34,784 bases of DNA, taken from positions 1 through 34,784 of the forward strand of contig CAMERU010000005.1 of the NCBI GenBank assembly GCA_945935925.1. The letters run 5' to 3'. Source of the DNA: an uncultured Clostridia bacterium. Lineage in GTDB: Bacteria > Bacillota > Clostridia > Oscillospirales > Ruminococcaceae. The notes under the pieces were generated by a model. That model made no database searches and was not told the DNA's origin. It saw only the letters and a program-made list of their open reading frames with translations. A program made the translations under genes and the position numbers. Of the stretch, positions 1 to 9,467 are shown piece by piece (positions within the stretch are counted from its first letter, which is position 1; each line of letters starts with the position of its first letter).

Positions 1-367
1 CCTCGACAATCGTGTCGCAGTCGAGATAAAGCACGCGGTCATACGCTGCGAAAAGCTCGCCGAGAATCGCTAAGCGGTAGTTTGTTTCCGCGGTTATGTA
101 GGCGTGGGTCGCGTCCTTGACGCTTTCGCGGAAATCCGTCATATCCACCGCACGCACCGTGCAGTTCGGGAAAAGCGCGCCTACCCTTTCAATAAGCGCG
201 AGTTTTTCCGGCGATATCGCGCTGTGAAGTATCACGATATCGTAAACGCGCGACTTATCCGCATTGCAAAGCAGCGAATACATTGACACCGCGAGATACG
301 GCGCGTAGTCCTCGTTGGTCGCGTAGCAGATATTCACCGGCAGATACGCCGGTTTCAGCCGTTCCAT
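1..367 (-). CDS. GT8 family glycosyltransferase, N-terminal part (cut by window edge)
   Basis: The first 122 codons are visible and the rest lies outside the window. The product opens with VNICYATNEDYAPYLAVSMY, the typical nucleotide-sugar-binding start of family GT8 (LgtC/GlgA-like retaining transferases). It continues with a TAETNYRL segment and the metal-binding DxD motif in YLDCDTIVE near residue 118. Such enzymes transfer glucose or galactose from UDP-sugars to lipopolysaccharide-like, teichoic or protein acceptors in the cytoplasm; the acceptor here cannot be told. The ATG at 367 follows AGGAGG (373-378) by 5 bases. It has its own promoter, so it is not part of the broken operon upstream. 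Family assignment is firm; specificity is unknown. Confidence 0.9.
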   Translation of the reverse strand, partial: MERLKPAYLPVNICYATNEDYAPYLAVSMYSLLCNADKSRVYDIVILHSAISPEKLALIERVGALFPNCTVRAVDMTDFRESVKDATHAYITAETNYRLAILGELFAAYDRVLYLDCDTIVE

Positions 368-427
368 AGAACTCCTCCTAAAGTAACTTTCTGCCAATGA
401 GCCTAAGTTATTACAAACACTCTTTTT

Positions 428-457
428 ATTATACTACCGTAAAATCGGGTTTGTCAA
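428..457 (-). promoter_or_regulatory. Sigma-A promoter of the GT8 gene
   Basis: On the minus strand TTGACA (452-457) and TATAAT (428-433) are separated by 18 bp. Transcription would start near 421 and give a leader of about 55 nt. The rest of 368-770 is AT-rich and holds no gene I can support. Confidence 0.85.
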
Positions 458-770
458 TAATTTTCAAAGAAAAAATCCATTTTGTAACGAAAATTTCTTC
501 CTGTTTTCACATTCTCTATACAAAATCACTTTTTTAGGACAGTGAAATTGTAGAAAATGACAAACGTAATAAATAACGCGGATGATTTGCCCTAACATAA
601 TGTGCTGTGACACAAAGCCGTGCATTCCCAATCGGAGCGTTTTCACTCAATGCAAAACTTTAACCCCACAAAGTTGGTTACATATTCGCACAAAAAACCG
701 CCGCGGCATCCGTGAAAAACGAGCGCCCCGACGGTGTAATTTATGCAGGAATTATCGGAAAACATACCTG

Positions 771-2406
771 TCATTCCGAGATAAGCTCCCTTACTTCTAC
801 CCTCTTTATCTGCCGCGCGGCAATGTAGGAGAAAAGGAAGAAGCTGGCGCATATAGCGGCGGCGGGAATGATGAACGTCAAAAACGTTATGCTGCTTTCG
901 ATCCGCGTAAGTCCAACCATTCTCAGCAGCAGCTAAAGAAGCCGCCCCGTAAGCAGCAGCGAGCACACGCCTCCGATCACCGAGCCGACAGCGGAAACGA
1001 TAACAAACCTGAACGCAAACTGGAACCGAAGTCCGTTTTCGGTGAAGCCAAGCGCCTTCAGTATTCCGATATCCGTGCGCTCCTTTATGAACGCTTTCGC
1101 GCAGATCATATTTATGACCACGATCGAAAACAGTATCGATACGCTGAACACCGCTATAACAATAATAAGACAAATCGAGTCTATCATTTTTTTCACGCCC
1201 TCGGTGGCGCTGCTGCGCTCTGTTTTCTCCGTCTTGGAATAAATAACGCTGCCGAGATTTTCGTCAAGCGCGTTTGAAACCGCGTCAACAAGCGTATCGT
1301 CCGACAGCTCAATGCAGCAGGACGGCTTTGCGCCGCTCACGCTGTACAAGCCCTCGGCGGTAAGCAGGAAAGTCCGCCCGAGGTCGTTTATCGACTGATA
1401 ATAGCCCGTGATGATAAACTCCTTCGCGTTTTCGCCGCTTCCGACAAGTATCGTATCGCCGATCTTTTTGCCAAGCTCCTCGGAGGCGATCTCGGTCAGC
1501 ACCGCTTCGTTGTCGTAAATCGGCATTCTTCCCTCAAGCGGCTTATACATAAGCTCTGCGGGAGTGCAGGCGGTGCAGAATAGCTCGATCCCATCCGCCA
1601 TGATGTACTCATTATATCCGAAGGATATCTTTGCGTCCTCATCTATTGCCCGAACCTCCGCATCAAATCTCTCGATATCGCTTATTTCAAACTCATCGGA
1701 CATCGTAACGACGATATGCGGATCAATATTCCCCTCAATGATCTTCTCCCCCGAAAGCCTTTCGGAAAGAACGGAGATCGTCATCATAAAGAAAACAAGA
1801 AGCGCGACGATAAACACCGAGCCTATGTAGCTTTTTCCCCGGGAGGTAAACTGCCGCAGACCGATGAGGAAGGAAAGCGGTCTTGCCTTTATCGGGGCAT
1901 TGAGCCTGCTGTCAAAATGCACCTCCGCCTGTCCGCCCGAAATCGCGCGGACGGGAGAGATCCTGCCTACCCTGCTTGTTGCGAGAATTACGAATAAGCC
2001 GCACAAAGCTATTATCCCCAGCGAAATACCCGCGCATTTCAGCACCGAAACATCTGTCGCTGTAAGCAGTCCCGTTATCGGCTGAAACAGCGAGCCCAGC
2101 GCCGTTGTAAGCGGCACCGCGAGCAAAAGTCCTATCGCCGCGCCGATAAGCTCCGCAAGAATATACTGTACAATATAAACAAGACGTATTTTCCCCGACG
2201 TAAAGCCCTGCGATTTTAATATGCCGAGGTTCACATATTCCATCTCAACCGAGGTAGAAATGCTGTGCCACATTGATATAATAACGATAGTGACGAGCAG
2301 GATTATGAAAACGACAAAGGGTTATTATCGCCATAAGCGCCGCGATACTCTTGAATGCGCCCTTTTTGTGCTTTATGTTAGCCCTGATAAGCTTGATTAT
2401 CTCCAT
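771..2406 (-). pseudogene. FtsX/MacB-type ABC transporter permease, broken
   Basis: This is the remains of a two-FtsX-domain permease of an antimicrobial-peptide or lipoprotein-type ABC system. It starts at ATG 2406 (MEIIKLIRANIKHKKGAF), 8 bases after the ATPase stop. After ALMAIIT the frame breaks near 2320. The next frame resumes inside a later membrane helix (FVVFIILLVTIVIISMWHS), so most of the first extracytoplasmic domain, normally about 200 residues, appears to be missing. The second half is intact and ends in an FtsX domain (FIKERTDIGILKALGFTENG). An in-frame TAG at 933-935 then cuts off the last helix; the frame stays open beyond it to a TGA at 771 (MVGLTRIESSITF, then IKRVEVRELISE). 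One frameshift/deletion plus one nonsense codon make a functional product unlikely. Confidence 0.85.
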
Positions 2407-2414
2407 GCCGCACC

Positions 2415-3160
2415 TCACCATTCCATTGACGACAGCCACGCGCTTATCTGCGTTTCGCGGCTCTTTTCGGCGTCGGGGGTATAGGGCGGCAGGTCAAGGC
2501 AGCCTATTACGGAGCCGTCGGCTATGTAGATGATCCTTGTCGCGCGTCATGCGTTACCATAAGAATGCTCTGACCGCCCGCGTTAAGCTCGGAGAGCAGG
2601 TCGAGCACCTCGGTGGTGTTCTTTCGGTTAAGGGCGCCCGTCGGCTCGTCCGCGAAAAGCAGCTTCGGACTGTTGACGACAGCCCTCGCTATCGCGCAGC
2701 GCTGCTGCTCGCCGCCCGAGCACTGCGACGGAAGGTGCGTCTTTATATGCGATATCCCCATTTGCTCAAGCAGTTCCTCGGCGCGCCTGTTCACCTCTCC
2801 CGCGGGTACGGATTTATTGAGATACCCCGGCACGGCGATATTCTCAAAAAGCGTCAGGTTGCTGACAAGGTGCATCTGCTGAAAAACAAATCCGAAATCA
2901 CCGCAGCGCAGCTGTGAAAGCTTCTTTTCCGAAAGCTTTGCGATATCATTTCCGCCGTACATTACCGACCCGCCGTTCACCCTGTCCATGCCGCTCAGCG
3001 CATAGAGCAGCGTTGACTTTCCCGAGCCGGAAGCGCCCATTACAACGGTGAAATCCCCCTCGTAGATATCAATGTCGAGATTGGTCAGAATGTGATTCTG
3101 AACTCCGTTATGCGCGAAGCTTTTGCATATTCCCTTTGCGGATAAAACAGTATTTTTCAT
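2415..3160 (-). pseudogene. ABC transporter ATPase (MacB/BceA-like), C-terminal frameshift
   Basis: This is the ATPase partner of the downstream permease. Walker A (GASGSGKST), Q-loop (FVFQQMHLV), signature (CSGGEQQR), Walker B ([11 protein letters not shown]) and the switch histidine (MVTHDAR) are all present. Immediately after THDAR (about 2535-2545) the frame shifts and stops at TAG 2522. Another frame carries the expected tail (ATRIIYIADGSVIG, ending AWLSSMEW) to a TGA at 2415, just before the permease start. A few bases therefore seem to be lost after the H-loop. The truncated 212-residue protein keeps every catalytic motif and might still bind ATP, but lacks its last strand and helix. 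Its promoter is at 3193-3221. Confidence 0.85.
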
Positions 3161-3192
3161 AACAATCGCACCTTTCCTTAATTGTTGATATC

Positions 3193-3226
3193 ATTATACC
3201 GCAAAAGTTATTAAGAAGTAATTAAG
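3193..3226 (-). promoter_or_regulatory. ABC operon promoter with tandem OmpR-type operator
   Basis: On the minus strand two adjacent 11-bp direct repeats, CTTAATTACTT (3216-3226) and CTTAATAACTT (3205-3215), lie directly before a TATAAT (3193-3198). There is no good -35 box; the repeats occupy that place. This is the usual design of promoters activated by PhoB/OmpR-family regulators, and the (broken) regulator of that family lies upstream. The repeats overlap the kinase stop codon. Confidence 0.7.
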
Positions 3227-4173
3227 AGATGACGGGCAGAATAATTTTAATCCGAAAGCCGTCGGAAAGATTTTCGGCGAAAACCTCGCCGCCCGAGCGC
3301 GTCACGATGTATTTCACTATGTACAAACCGAGTCCCGCGCCGTTCCCGACAGCCTGCAGGAGCCTGTTTCTGTCTGCGCTGACCCGCACGGGATATGCGG
3401 GCAGATCAAGCCTGATATTGTTCCGCGCGGAGAGCCCGCCGACTGCCTCCGTGAGAAATCCGCACAGCTCGATATCCTCCGGCTGCATTTTCAGCCTGTC
3501 AAGGTCGGAAACGGAATGCAGCAGCATATCGTTAGTCAGCGCCGCTACCTCGTCGCACTTGCGCATGATCACCCCGAGATATTTCGCGCGCTTTTCGGGG
3601 TTATCGCCAAAGCCTGCCTCCAGCGCCTCGGCGTAGGCGCGTATTGAAGCGACGGGAGTTTTGATGTCATGGGAGAGAGGCTGTCACGGTCTTGTTATTT
3701 TCGATCGCAGCCTTTTCGCAGGCGCGCGCCGATGTGATCTCGCGGCGCATACAGTCGAACGCCCATGTGAACCGCCCGAAATAATTCCCGCGCTCGTAAT
3801 TCAGCGGCAGGTCGAAATCTCCCCCCGCGATACGCTCCGCAAAGCACGAAAGCTTATCAAACGGGCGCAGTATCGCAGCGCCGACATACATAAACGCGGC
3901 AAATATGACCACAGAGCAGGCGCCGAACATCACCCATATATAAGCAGCGCAGCCGCTTTCAGCGGTAAATCCCGACAGCGCCGTCCTGAGCTCCGCCGCG
4001 CACTGCGCCGCCGCTTCGGTTTTCCCCTCGGCGATAAGCCGCTCTATCTCGTTCGCCGCGACGGCAAAGCCCCCCGTGTCGGCAGCGGGCTTATCTGCCG
4101 CGCTGTAAATAAACGCAGTCGCCGCCGCAAGCAGGGCGATGAACAGCAGTGCAGTCGTCAAAGCCTTTTTCAT
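3222..4173 (-). pseudogene. Sensor histidine kinase, broken in the H box and internally deleted
   Basis: The ATG at 4173 overlaps the regulator stop by ATGA. The N-terminal part has a signal-anchor helix, a short outside segment, a second helix (IWVMFGACSVVIFAAFMYV) and a HAMP-like region (LRPFDKLSCFAERIAGGDF). The phosphoacceptor box should read SLSHDIKTPVASIRAYAEAL, but one base appears missing in a TCTC run at about 3671-3680. The first frame therefore ends in ASLP-stop and the rest (HDIKTP onwards) is out of frame. Further on, RLLQAVGN joins directly to GAGLGLYIVKYIV near 3345, so about 50-60 residues between the N and G2 boxes are gone, in frame. The ATP site is therefore incomplete even if the frameshift were bypassed. 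Confidence 0.88.
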
Positions 4174-4852
4174 CCCCCCACCTCCAGCATATATCCCACC
4201 TTGTAAACCGTTTTGATGAAGCGCGGCGCGGCGGGGTTTTCCTCAAGCTTTTCCCTTAACCAGCGAATATGCACCGTAAGCGTCGACGGCTCGACCTCGG
4301 AGAACGCGCCCCAAACCTCCGAAAGCAGCGTTTCCTTTGAAACGGCGGTGTTGATGTGACAGCAGAGGTACGCCAGCAGGTCAAACTCGCGCAGCGAAAG
4401 CGAAACGGGCTTGCCGCCGCGCGTGACTGTGCGCATGGTTATGTTCACGACGATATCCCCGAAGGCAACGGTCTTTTCGCGGTCGGCGCTTCCGTAGGTG
4501 CGGCGGAAAAGGGCGTTCACCCTTGACAGAAGCTCCTTCATTGAATAGGGCTTGGGCAGGTAATCGTCCCCGCCGATATCAAAGCCGCTTATCCGGTCGT
4601 TTTCGTCCGCACGCGCGCTCGCGAAGATTACGGGTATCTGCGACGCCCTGCGCAGCTCCCTGCAAAGCTCCAGCCCCGTTGTGTCGGGAAGATTGACGTC
4701 AAGCAGGATAAGCTGAAATGCGTTTGCCGAAAGCAGGTCGAACGCCTCCGCGCCGCTTTCCGCGGTCGTCACCGAATAGCCGTAGCTCTCCAGCATTTCC
4801 GACACGATAAAGGACAGGTCGCTGTCGTCCTCGACGATAAGTATTTTTTCAT
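4170..4852 (-). pseudogene. OmpR-family response regulator, frameshifted at codon 3
   Basis: A receiver domain (ILIVEDDSD; phosphoacceptor Asp in LILLDVNLP; Lys in YLPKPYS) is followed by a winged-helix output domain (LSLREFDLLAYLCCH, STLTVHIRWLREKLE). The only well-placed start is ATG 4850-4852, eight bases after GGAG. It is out of frame with the body because the following run has six A (4844-4849); seven would give MKKILIVEDD. The body frame has no ATG, GTG or TTG between an upstream stop and Met-4805. The internal start at 4805 would lose the acidic pocket. Without slippage this gene is inactive; transcriptional slippage on the A run, or a sequencing error, could restore it. Confidence 0.75.
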
Positions 4853-4897
4853 TGCCGCATCTCCGTTTTTGTTAACATATCCGCCGCGTTATTTCAA

Positions 4898-4927
4898 CAA
4901 AAATGTCGGGAGCAAACGCCCCCGACA
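4898..4927 (-). terminator. Rho-independent terminator of the ABC half-transporter operon
   Basis: On the minus strand TGTCGGG (4921-4927 side) pairs with CCCGACA (4904-4910 side), followed by a TTTTTG tract. It lies 12 bases past the stop at 4939 and separates this operon from the decayed regulator. Confidence 0.8.
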
Positions 4928-4938
4928 AATTTACGGCA

Positions 4939-6759
4939 TTACACCGCGCCGCAGCCGATATAATACTTCGCCTGCTCGGCGAACATTTTCGCGTATATGC
5001 CGCCTTGCAGCGAAACAAGCTCGTCATGCGTGCCGCTCTCCTTAATGGTGTCCTCCGCGAACACCACGATACGGTCGCAGAATTTACAGCTGGATAGTCT
5101 GTGCGAGATGTACACGGCAGTCTTTCCGCCGACGAGCGTGTTGAACTGGCGGTATATCTCGTATTCGGCAACGGGGTCAAGCGCCGCAGTAGGCTCGTCA
5201 AGTATGACAACGGGCGCGTTACGGTACAGTGCCCTCGCAATGGCTGTCTTTTGCCGCTGACCGCCCGAAAGGTCGGTGCCGTTCTCGTCAAAGCTTTTGT
5301 AAAGCATGGTGTCAAGCCCGTCGGGCAGCTTCTGCGCGTCCTCCCACAACCCCGCTAGCCGCAGCACGTTTTCAAGCTCCTTATCGTCGGCGCGTTCCCC
5401 GAACGCGATGTTTTCACGCAGGCTGAACGCGAACAGCTGAAAATCCTGAAATACCACCGCAAACAAACGGCGGTACTCCTCGTCGGAGTATTCCTTTATG
5501 TTCACTCCGTCGACAAGTATCTCGCCCTCGGTGACGTCGTAAAGCCTGCACAGCAGCTTTATGAACGTTGTTTTTCCCGCTCCGTTAAGTCCGACTATCG
5601 ACAGGTGCTCGCCAGATTTTATGGTGAGGTTAATGTCGCGCAGCACAGGCTTGTCGGTGCGCGGGTATTTAAATCCGACATGGCGGAACTCGATAGTATG
5701 CTCTCCCGCTGCGACCGCCCTATTACCCTTTTCCATAGCGGCGGGATAGCGCATAAATTCGATATAGCGGTGCGCATAGGCGCATTTCTGATTTACGCCC
5801 TGAATGCCGCTGACAACGCCGTAAAGGCTCCAGTAGAGCGTCCCCGCGGCGCTCGCGCACATTGAGAAGTCGCCGACGGTGATAGCACCCGTTACCGCGA
5901 GATAGCCTATATAGAAATAGCTTATCCCATCGCGCAGAGCGTTCGCCGCGTCCATTACCCAGCTGTTGCGGCGCTGCTTCTCGGCGGTTTCGTGCCATAC
6001 GCCTATCTGCTCGTCGGAGTAATACTTCGCCTTGTCACCCATCATTTTGCCGCTGTTGTAAAGGCGGATATCCTTGCCGAGCCTGAAATCTGCCAGCTGA
6101 TAGAAAACATATCCGAAAACACGGTTGCTTTTCGCAAGCTTTAAGAAGCTCTCGCGGTCTATCTTGTTATTTTTCGCGTTGAATATCGTGATAACGACAA
6201 TCGCCGCCGCCTGCACAGGAAGAAGCCACGGGCAGGTCATCAGTATTATAACCGAAACGCCCAGCAGTGCCGCCACATTGTTGACAAGCCCGAACACCGC
6301 GCCCAGCACGCCCACGATACCGCCGCTGTACCAGCTCATTCCCTCCTGCGCCTTTTCCAGCGCGTCGAGAGCCTCGGGGTTTTCGGTGTGTTCATAGTCC
6401 ATTTTCATGGAGTGATCGGCAAGCTGAATGTCCACATACTCCGCGAACCACTCACCGTGCACCGATTCGAGCTGATCCGCGCCGTTCTTCAGAACGCTTG
6501 TCAGAAGCTGAACGCCGATATATATTCCCGCGAACATAACCGCGTTCGCAAGGTGCTGCGCAGCCGAGCCGCCGCTGATGACAAGCACCAGCTCGTCAAT
6601 GATGAGCTTTGCCATTATCGCGTTCTGCATTTTATCGGCAAACTCCGCGATAAATCTCATTATATAGACAAGGAAAACGGAGCGGCGCTCCCTCCACGCG
6701 GTCGCGAACACGAATTTCAGCGTTTCCCGCGTTATCCCCTTTTGTTTCTGCTCAGACAT
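4939..6759 (-). CDS. Type-I ABC exporter half-transporter (second of a pair)
   Basis: This 606-residue protein has an N-terminal six-helix membrane domain (to about residue 330) and a C-terminal ATPase. Visible motifs are Walker A (GLNGAGKTTFIK, near 395), signature (LSGGQRQKTAIARAL), Walker B (VVILDEPTAALD) and H-loop (AVYISHRLSS). The ATG at 6759 follows AGGAGG and overlaps the preceding gene by 8 bp, so the two are translationally coupled. With its partner (6752-8593) it probably forms a heterodimeric exporter of drugs, peptides or lipids in the cytoplasmic membrane. No peptidase C39 domain or precursor peptide is seen, so the substrate is unknown. The upstream XRE gene is the likely regulator. 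Confidence 0.92.
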   Translation of the reverse strand: MSEQKQKGITRETLKFVFATAWRERRSVFLVYIMRFIAEFADKMQNAIMAKLIIDELVLVISGGSAAQHLANAVMFAGIYIGVQLLTSVLKNGADQLESVHGEWFAEYVDIQLADHSMKMDYEHTENPEALDALEKAQEGMSWYSGGIVGVLGAVFGLVNNVAALLGVSVIILMTCPWLLPVQAAAIVVITIFNAKNNKIDRESFLKLAKSNRVFGYVFYQLADFRLGKDIRLYNSGKMMGDKAKYYSDEQIGVWHETAEKQRRNSWVMDAANALRDGISYFYIGYLAVTGAITVGDFSMCASAAGTLYWSLYGVVSGIQGVNQKCAYAHRYIEFMRYPAAMEKGNRAVAAGEHTIEFRHVGFKYPRTDKPVLRDINLTIKSGEHLSIVGLNGAGKTTFIKLLCRLYDVTEGEILVDGVNIKEYSDEEYRRLFAVVFQDFQLFAFSLRENIAFGERADDKELENVLRLAGLWEDAQKLPDGLDTMLYKSFDENGTDLSGGQRQKTAIARALYRNAPVVILDEPTAALDPVAEYEIYRQFNTLVGGKTAVYISHRLSSCKFCDRIVVFAEDTIKESGTHDELVSLQGGIYAKMFAEQAKYYIGCGAV

Positions 6760-8593
6760 TTGCCGCCTCCTTTCCCTCAACATAATACTGCGCCTGCAGG
6801 CGGAACATCTCCGCGTATGCGCCGTTTTTCGCCATAAGGCTGTCGTGCGTGCCGTACTCGCACAGCTCGCCGTCCCTGAACATCGCAATGCTGCTGCAGA
6901 ACTGCGTGGAGCTCAGCCTGTGGCTGATGTAAACGGCTGTCTTATTGCCGATAAGCTTGTCGAAATCGTTGTAAAGCCTGCTTTCCGCAAGGGCGTCGAG
7001 AGCCGCCGTCGGCTCGTCAAGCACTGCCACGGGAGCGTCCTTGTACAGCGCCCTAGCAAGCGCCAGCTTCTGCTTTTCGCCGCCCGAAAGGTCAACTCCG
7101 TCGTCGTGAATGACCTTGAGTATCTCGGTGTCAACTCCGCGCGGCAGTTCCGCAAGCTTGTCGCCGAAGCCCGCCGCTGCAAGGCATTCCTCCGCGCGCT
7201 TTCTGTCCGTTTCCTCGGGCGACTGCATCGAAACATTCTCCGCAAGCGGGAACGCGAACAGCTCGACGTCCTGAAATACCGGCGCGAATATCCCGTAATA
7301 GCTCTCCCTGCTGTATTCGCGGATATTGACGCCGTTGAGGAGTATCTCTCCCTCGGTCGGCTCGTACAGCCGCAACAGCAGCTTTATAAACGTAGACTTT
7401 CCCGCGCCGTTAAGCCCGACAACGGCGAGCCGCTCCCCTGCCCTCAGCCGTATCGACAGGTTTTTCAGCGCGTAATTCTCCGCCTTTGGGTATTTAAAGG
7501 ATACGTTGCGGAACTCAAATTCGTAGCTGTCAAGCCTTGGCACAGGCTTGCCGCTGTCGGGACTGCCGCCGTCTATATCCATGAAACTGCGGAAGTCATC
7601 CACCTGCCTGCTTTTCTGAAGCAGTGAGCTCACACAGTTAAGAAGATTATTTATATGCTGAAACAGCGTTCCCGCGCTTGCCAGATAAAGGCTGAAATTA
7701 CCCAGCGACAGCCCGTCGTTCACCACCGACCATATAAGCCAGCCGTAAACAGAGCACAGCGCCGCCGCCCACATCACCGCCGATAAACCCGACGCAAGAA
7801 ACCACATTTTTGCATTGGTTTTCTGCGCGGAAAGGCGCTCCTTTTTAAGCTCGCGGTATTTTTCCACAAGCCATTCGCGCAGCCCGAAAAGCCGTATATC
7901 CTTTGCGGGCGTGAAGTCGGTTATCTGCCGCCTCATATAATTATCCCGCCGCCACCACGGCGCAAGCGGATCCCAAACCTTTTTCTTGCAGGAAGCGTTC
8001 GTGCGGTCGGTTATGACAAAATTAACAACGGCAAGAACGGTCATGATAAGCACTATGCGGATATCCAGCGTTCCCATAATGCACAGCCCGACAACGGTTA
8101 CCGCAAGCGACATCGCAAGATCCACCATGCCCCTTGACATCCCCTCAACGCCCGCGTCGTTGCTGTTGCAGGCGTTGTTTGCCTTTTGATAGCAGTCCAT
8201 GACGTCGGGGTTTTCGAGGTGCTCGAAATCAATGCTCATGACCTTTGCGTTTTTCTCCGCCATTAAACCGAACCTCACCGCGACAAACCGCCACCATGCC
8301 TCGCTGTGATAATATGTGTTCAGCATGGTGGAAACAAGCTGTAAAAGCGTGAACGCGCCCACAAGCCACAGCAGCGCCTCCCAGCCCGCCTCGCCCGTTA
8401 TCATGTCAATGACGAATTTCGTGATGAATGTCCACAGGTAATTCATCATCGGCGCGCAGACTATCCCTATCGGAATGAGCACAAGCAGCCGCTCAGAATA
8501 CCGCCGCATTCCCGAAAAGATCCAGCGGATATTGCTCCGCAGACCGTAGTCACGGTGAAGCGGATTCTGCTTCTCATCGGTTTTCTTTTTCAT
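6752..8593 (-). CDS. Type-I ABC exporter half-transporter (first of a pair)
   Basis: This 613-residue protein has membrane helices in the first 340 residues and a C-terminal ATPase. It carries Walker A (GLNGAGKSTFIK, near 398), signature (LSGGEKQKLALARAL), Walker B (VAVLDEPTAALD) and H-loop (YISHRLSS). The ATG at 8593 is chosen because AGGAGG precedes it by 7 bases; a start at 8620 has no such site. It overlaps the regulator gene by 20 bp and the second half-transporter by 8 bp, so all three are one tightly packed operon. Both ATPase sites look intact, unlike many heterodimeric exporters with one degenerate site, at least for the motifs visible here. Confidence 0.92.
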   Translation of the reverse strand: MKKKTDEKQNPLHRDYGLRSNIRWIFSGMRRYSERLLVLIPIGIVCAPMMNYLWTFITKFVIDMITGEAGWEALLWLVGAFTLLQLVSTMLNTYYHSEAWWRFVAVRFGLMAEKNAKVMSIDFEHLENPDVMDCYQKANNACNSNDAGVEGMSRGMVDLAMSLAVTVVGLCIMGTLDIRIVLIMTVLAVVNFVITDRTNASCKKKVWDPLAPWWRRDNYMRRQITDFTPAKDIRLFGLREWLVEKYRELKKERLSAQKTNAKMWFLASGLSAVMWAAALCSVYGWLIWSVVNDGLSLGNFSLYLASAGTLFQHINNLLNCVSSLLQKSRQVDDFRSFMDIDGGSPDSGKPVPRLDSYEFEFRNVSFKYPKAENYALKNLSIRLRAGERLAVVGLNGAGKSTFIKLLLRLYEPTEGEILLNGVNIREYSRESYYGIFAPVFQDVELFAFPLAENVSMQSPEETDRKRAEECLAAAGFGDKLAELPRGVDTEILKVIHDDGVDLSGGEKQKLALARALYKDAPVAVLDEPTAALDALAESRLYNDFDKLIGNKTAVYISHRLSSTQFCSSIAMFRDGELCEYGTHDSLMAKNGAYAEMFRLQAQYYVEGKEAANV

Positions 8594-9446
8594 CACCAAC
8601 CTCCTTTTTGTAGGTGTCATTTATGAAATAACGCTTATGCCTGCAATCGCTGTTATAGTTGAAGCTGTTGGGCGGACACATAAAGTACCGCGCGGCGGTA
8701 AGGAAAGCAACCAGCTCGCAGCGCGCAAGGAACTGATAAATCTTCTCGCTGCTTTCGCCTACGTTCAGGGTCGCCTCCCATATAAACCTTATATCGCAGA
8801 AAGCGGTTATTATTTCCCTTGCGTTTTCGTCGGAGATACCAAGCTCGTGAATGAGCGTATCTTTTTTGAAGAACATCGTGCCGTCCCTGCCCGCGAGGAA
8901 ATACAATGCTTTCAGCGCGTTCGGTTTCGCCAGAACGCTGAACAGCTTCACATACCGCTCGTCGTATTTAAGCACCTTGTCATAACCGCACTCCGGCTCG
9001 GGGAACAGGAAAAAATATTGCAGATCCGAATTGTTCCGCGTTTCCATAAAGCCCTCGAAGAAATCCATACGGCTATGGATCTCGTACTCGCAGTCAAGTA
9101 TATCCGGCGTCAGCGGTTCATACCTCGGGCTGCCGCCCTTACCCATTATCAGCGCCCTGCAAATGCTGAAAGCCTCCTCGAACTGTTTTTCGGCGGGAGC
9201 GGCTTTGATGTGCTCCATGACCCTGTCGTAAATCGAGATGTTCTCGTTCTTCAGTCCGAACAGCTCGTCGATCGTGGTGCCGAGCCGCTCCGCGATCTTC
9301 GGCAGCAACGCAGCGTCGGGGTAGCTGTTCATCTCCCATTTTGACACCGCCTGCGCGGATACCCCCACCGCAAGCGCAAGCTGTTCCTGTGTGATACCCT
9401 TTTCCCTGCGTATCCTGCGGAGATTTGTGTTAAAGCTGTTTTCCAT
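8574..9446 (-). CDS. XRE-family helix-turn-helix regulator
   Basis: This 290-residue protein has an N-terminal HTH_3 domain (residues about 5-60: LRRIRREKGITQEQLALAVG, then AVSKWE and IAERLGTTIDELF). The rest is a long helical domain of unknown role (residues 80-290), perhaps ligand-sensing. It includes a winged-helix-like stretch (KKDTLIHELGISDENAREII). The ATG at 9446 follows AAAGGAGGGG. It is the first gene of the operon with two ABC half-transporters, and an inverted repeat overlaps its promoter, so self-regulation and control of the exporter are likely. Confidence 0.88.
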   Translation of the reverse strand: MENSFNTNLRRIRREKGITQEQLALAVGVSAQAVSKWEMNSYPDAALLPKIAERLGTTIDELFGLKNENISIYDRVMEHIKAAPAEKQFEEAFSICRALIMGKGGSPRYEPLTPDILDCEYEIHSRMDFFEGFMETRNNSDLQYFFLFPEPECGYDKVLKYDERYVKLFSVLAKPNALKALYFLAGRDGTMFFKKDTLIHELGISDENAREIITAFCDIRFIWEATLNVGESSEKIYQFLARCELVAFLTAARYFMCPPNSFNYNSDCRHKRYFINDTYKKEVGDEKENR

Positions 9447-9467
9447 GTTTTCCCCTCCTTTGAACTC

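Noticed and set aside
933-935. UAG recoded as an amino acid in this genome
   Set aside because: In-frame UAG occurs in the permease and the Sel1 gene, but UAG also ends the DUF5131 and GH43 genes, no suppressor tRNA is seen, and the permease is damaged in other ways.
582-1277. Open frame of 231 codons on the plus strand
   Set aside because: Antisense to the permease remnant, whose FtsX motifs are clear; the extension into 582-770 has no coding character.
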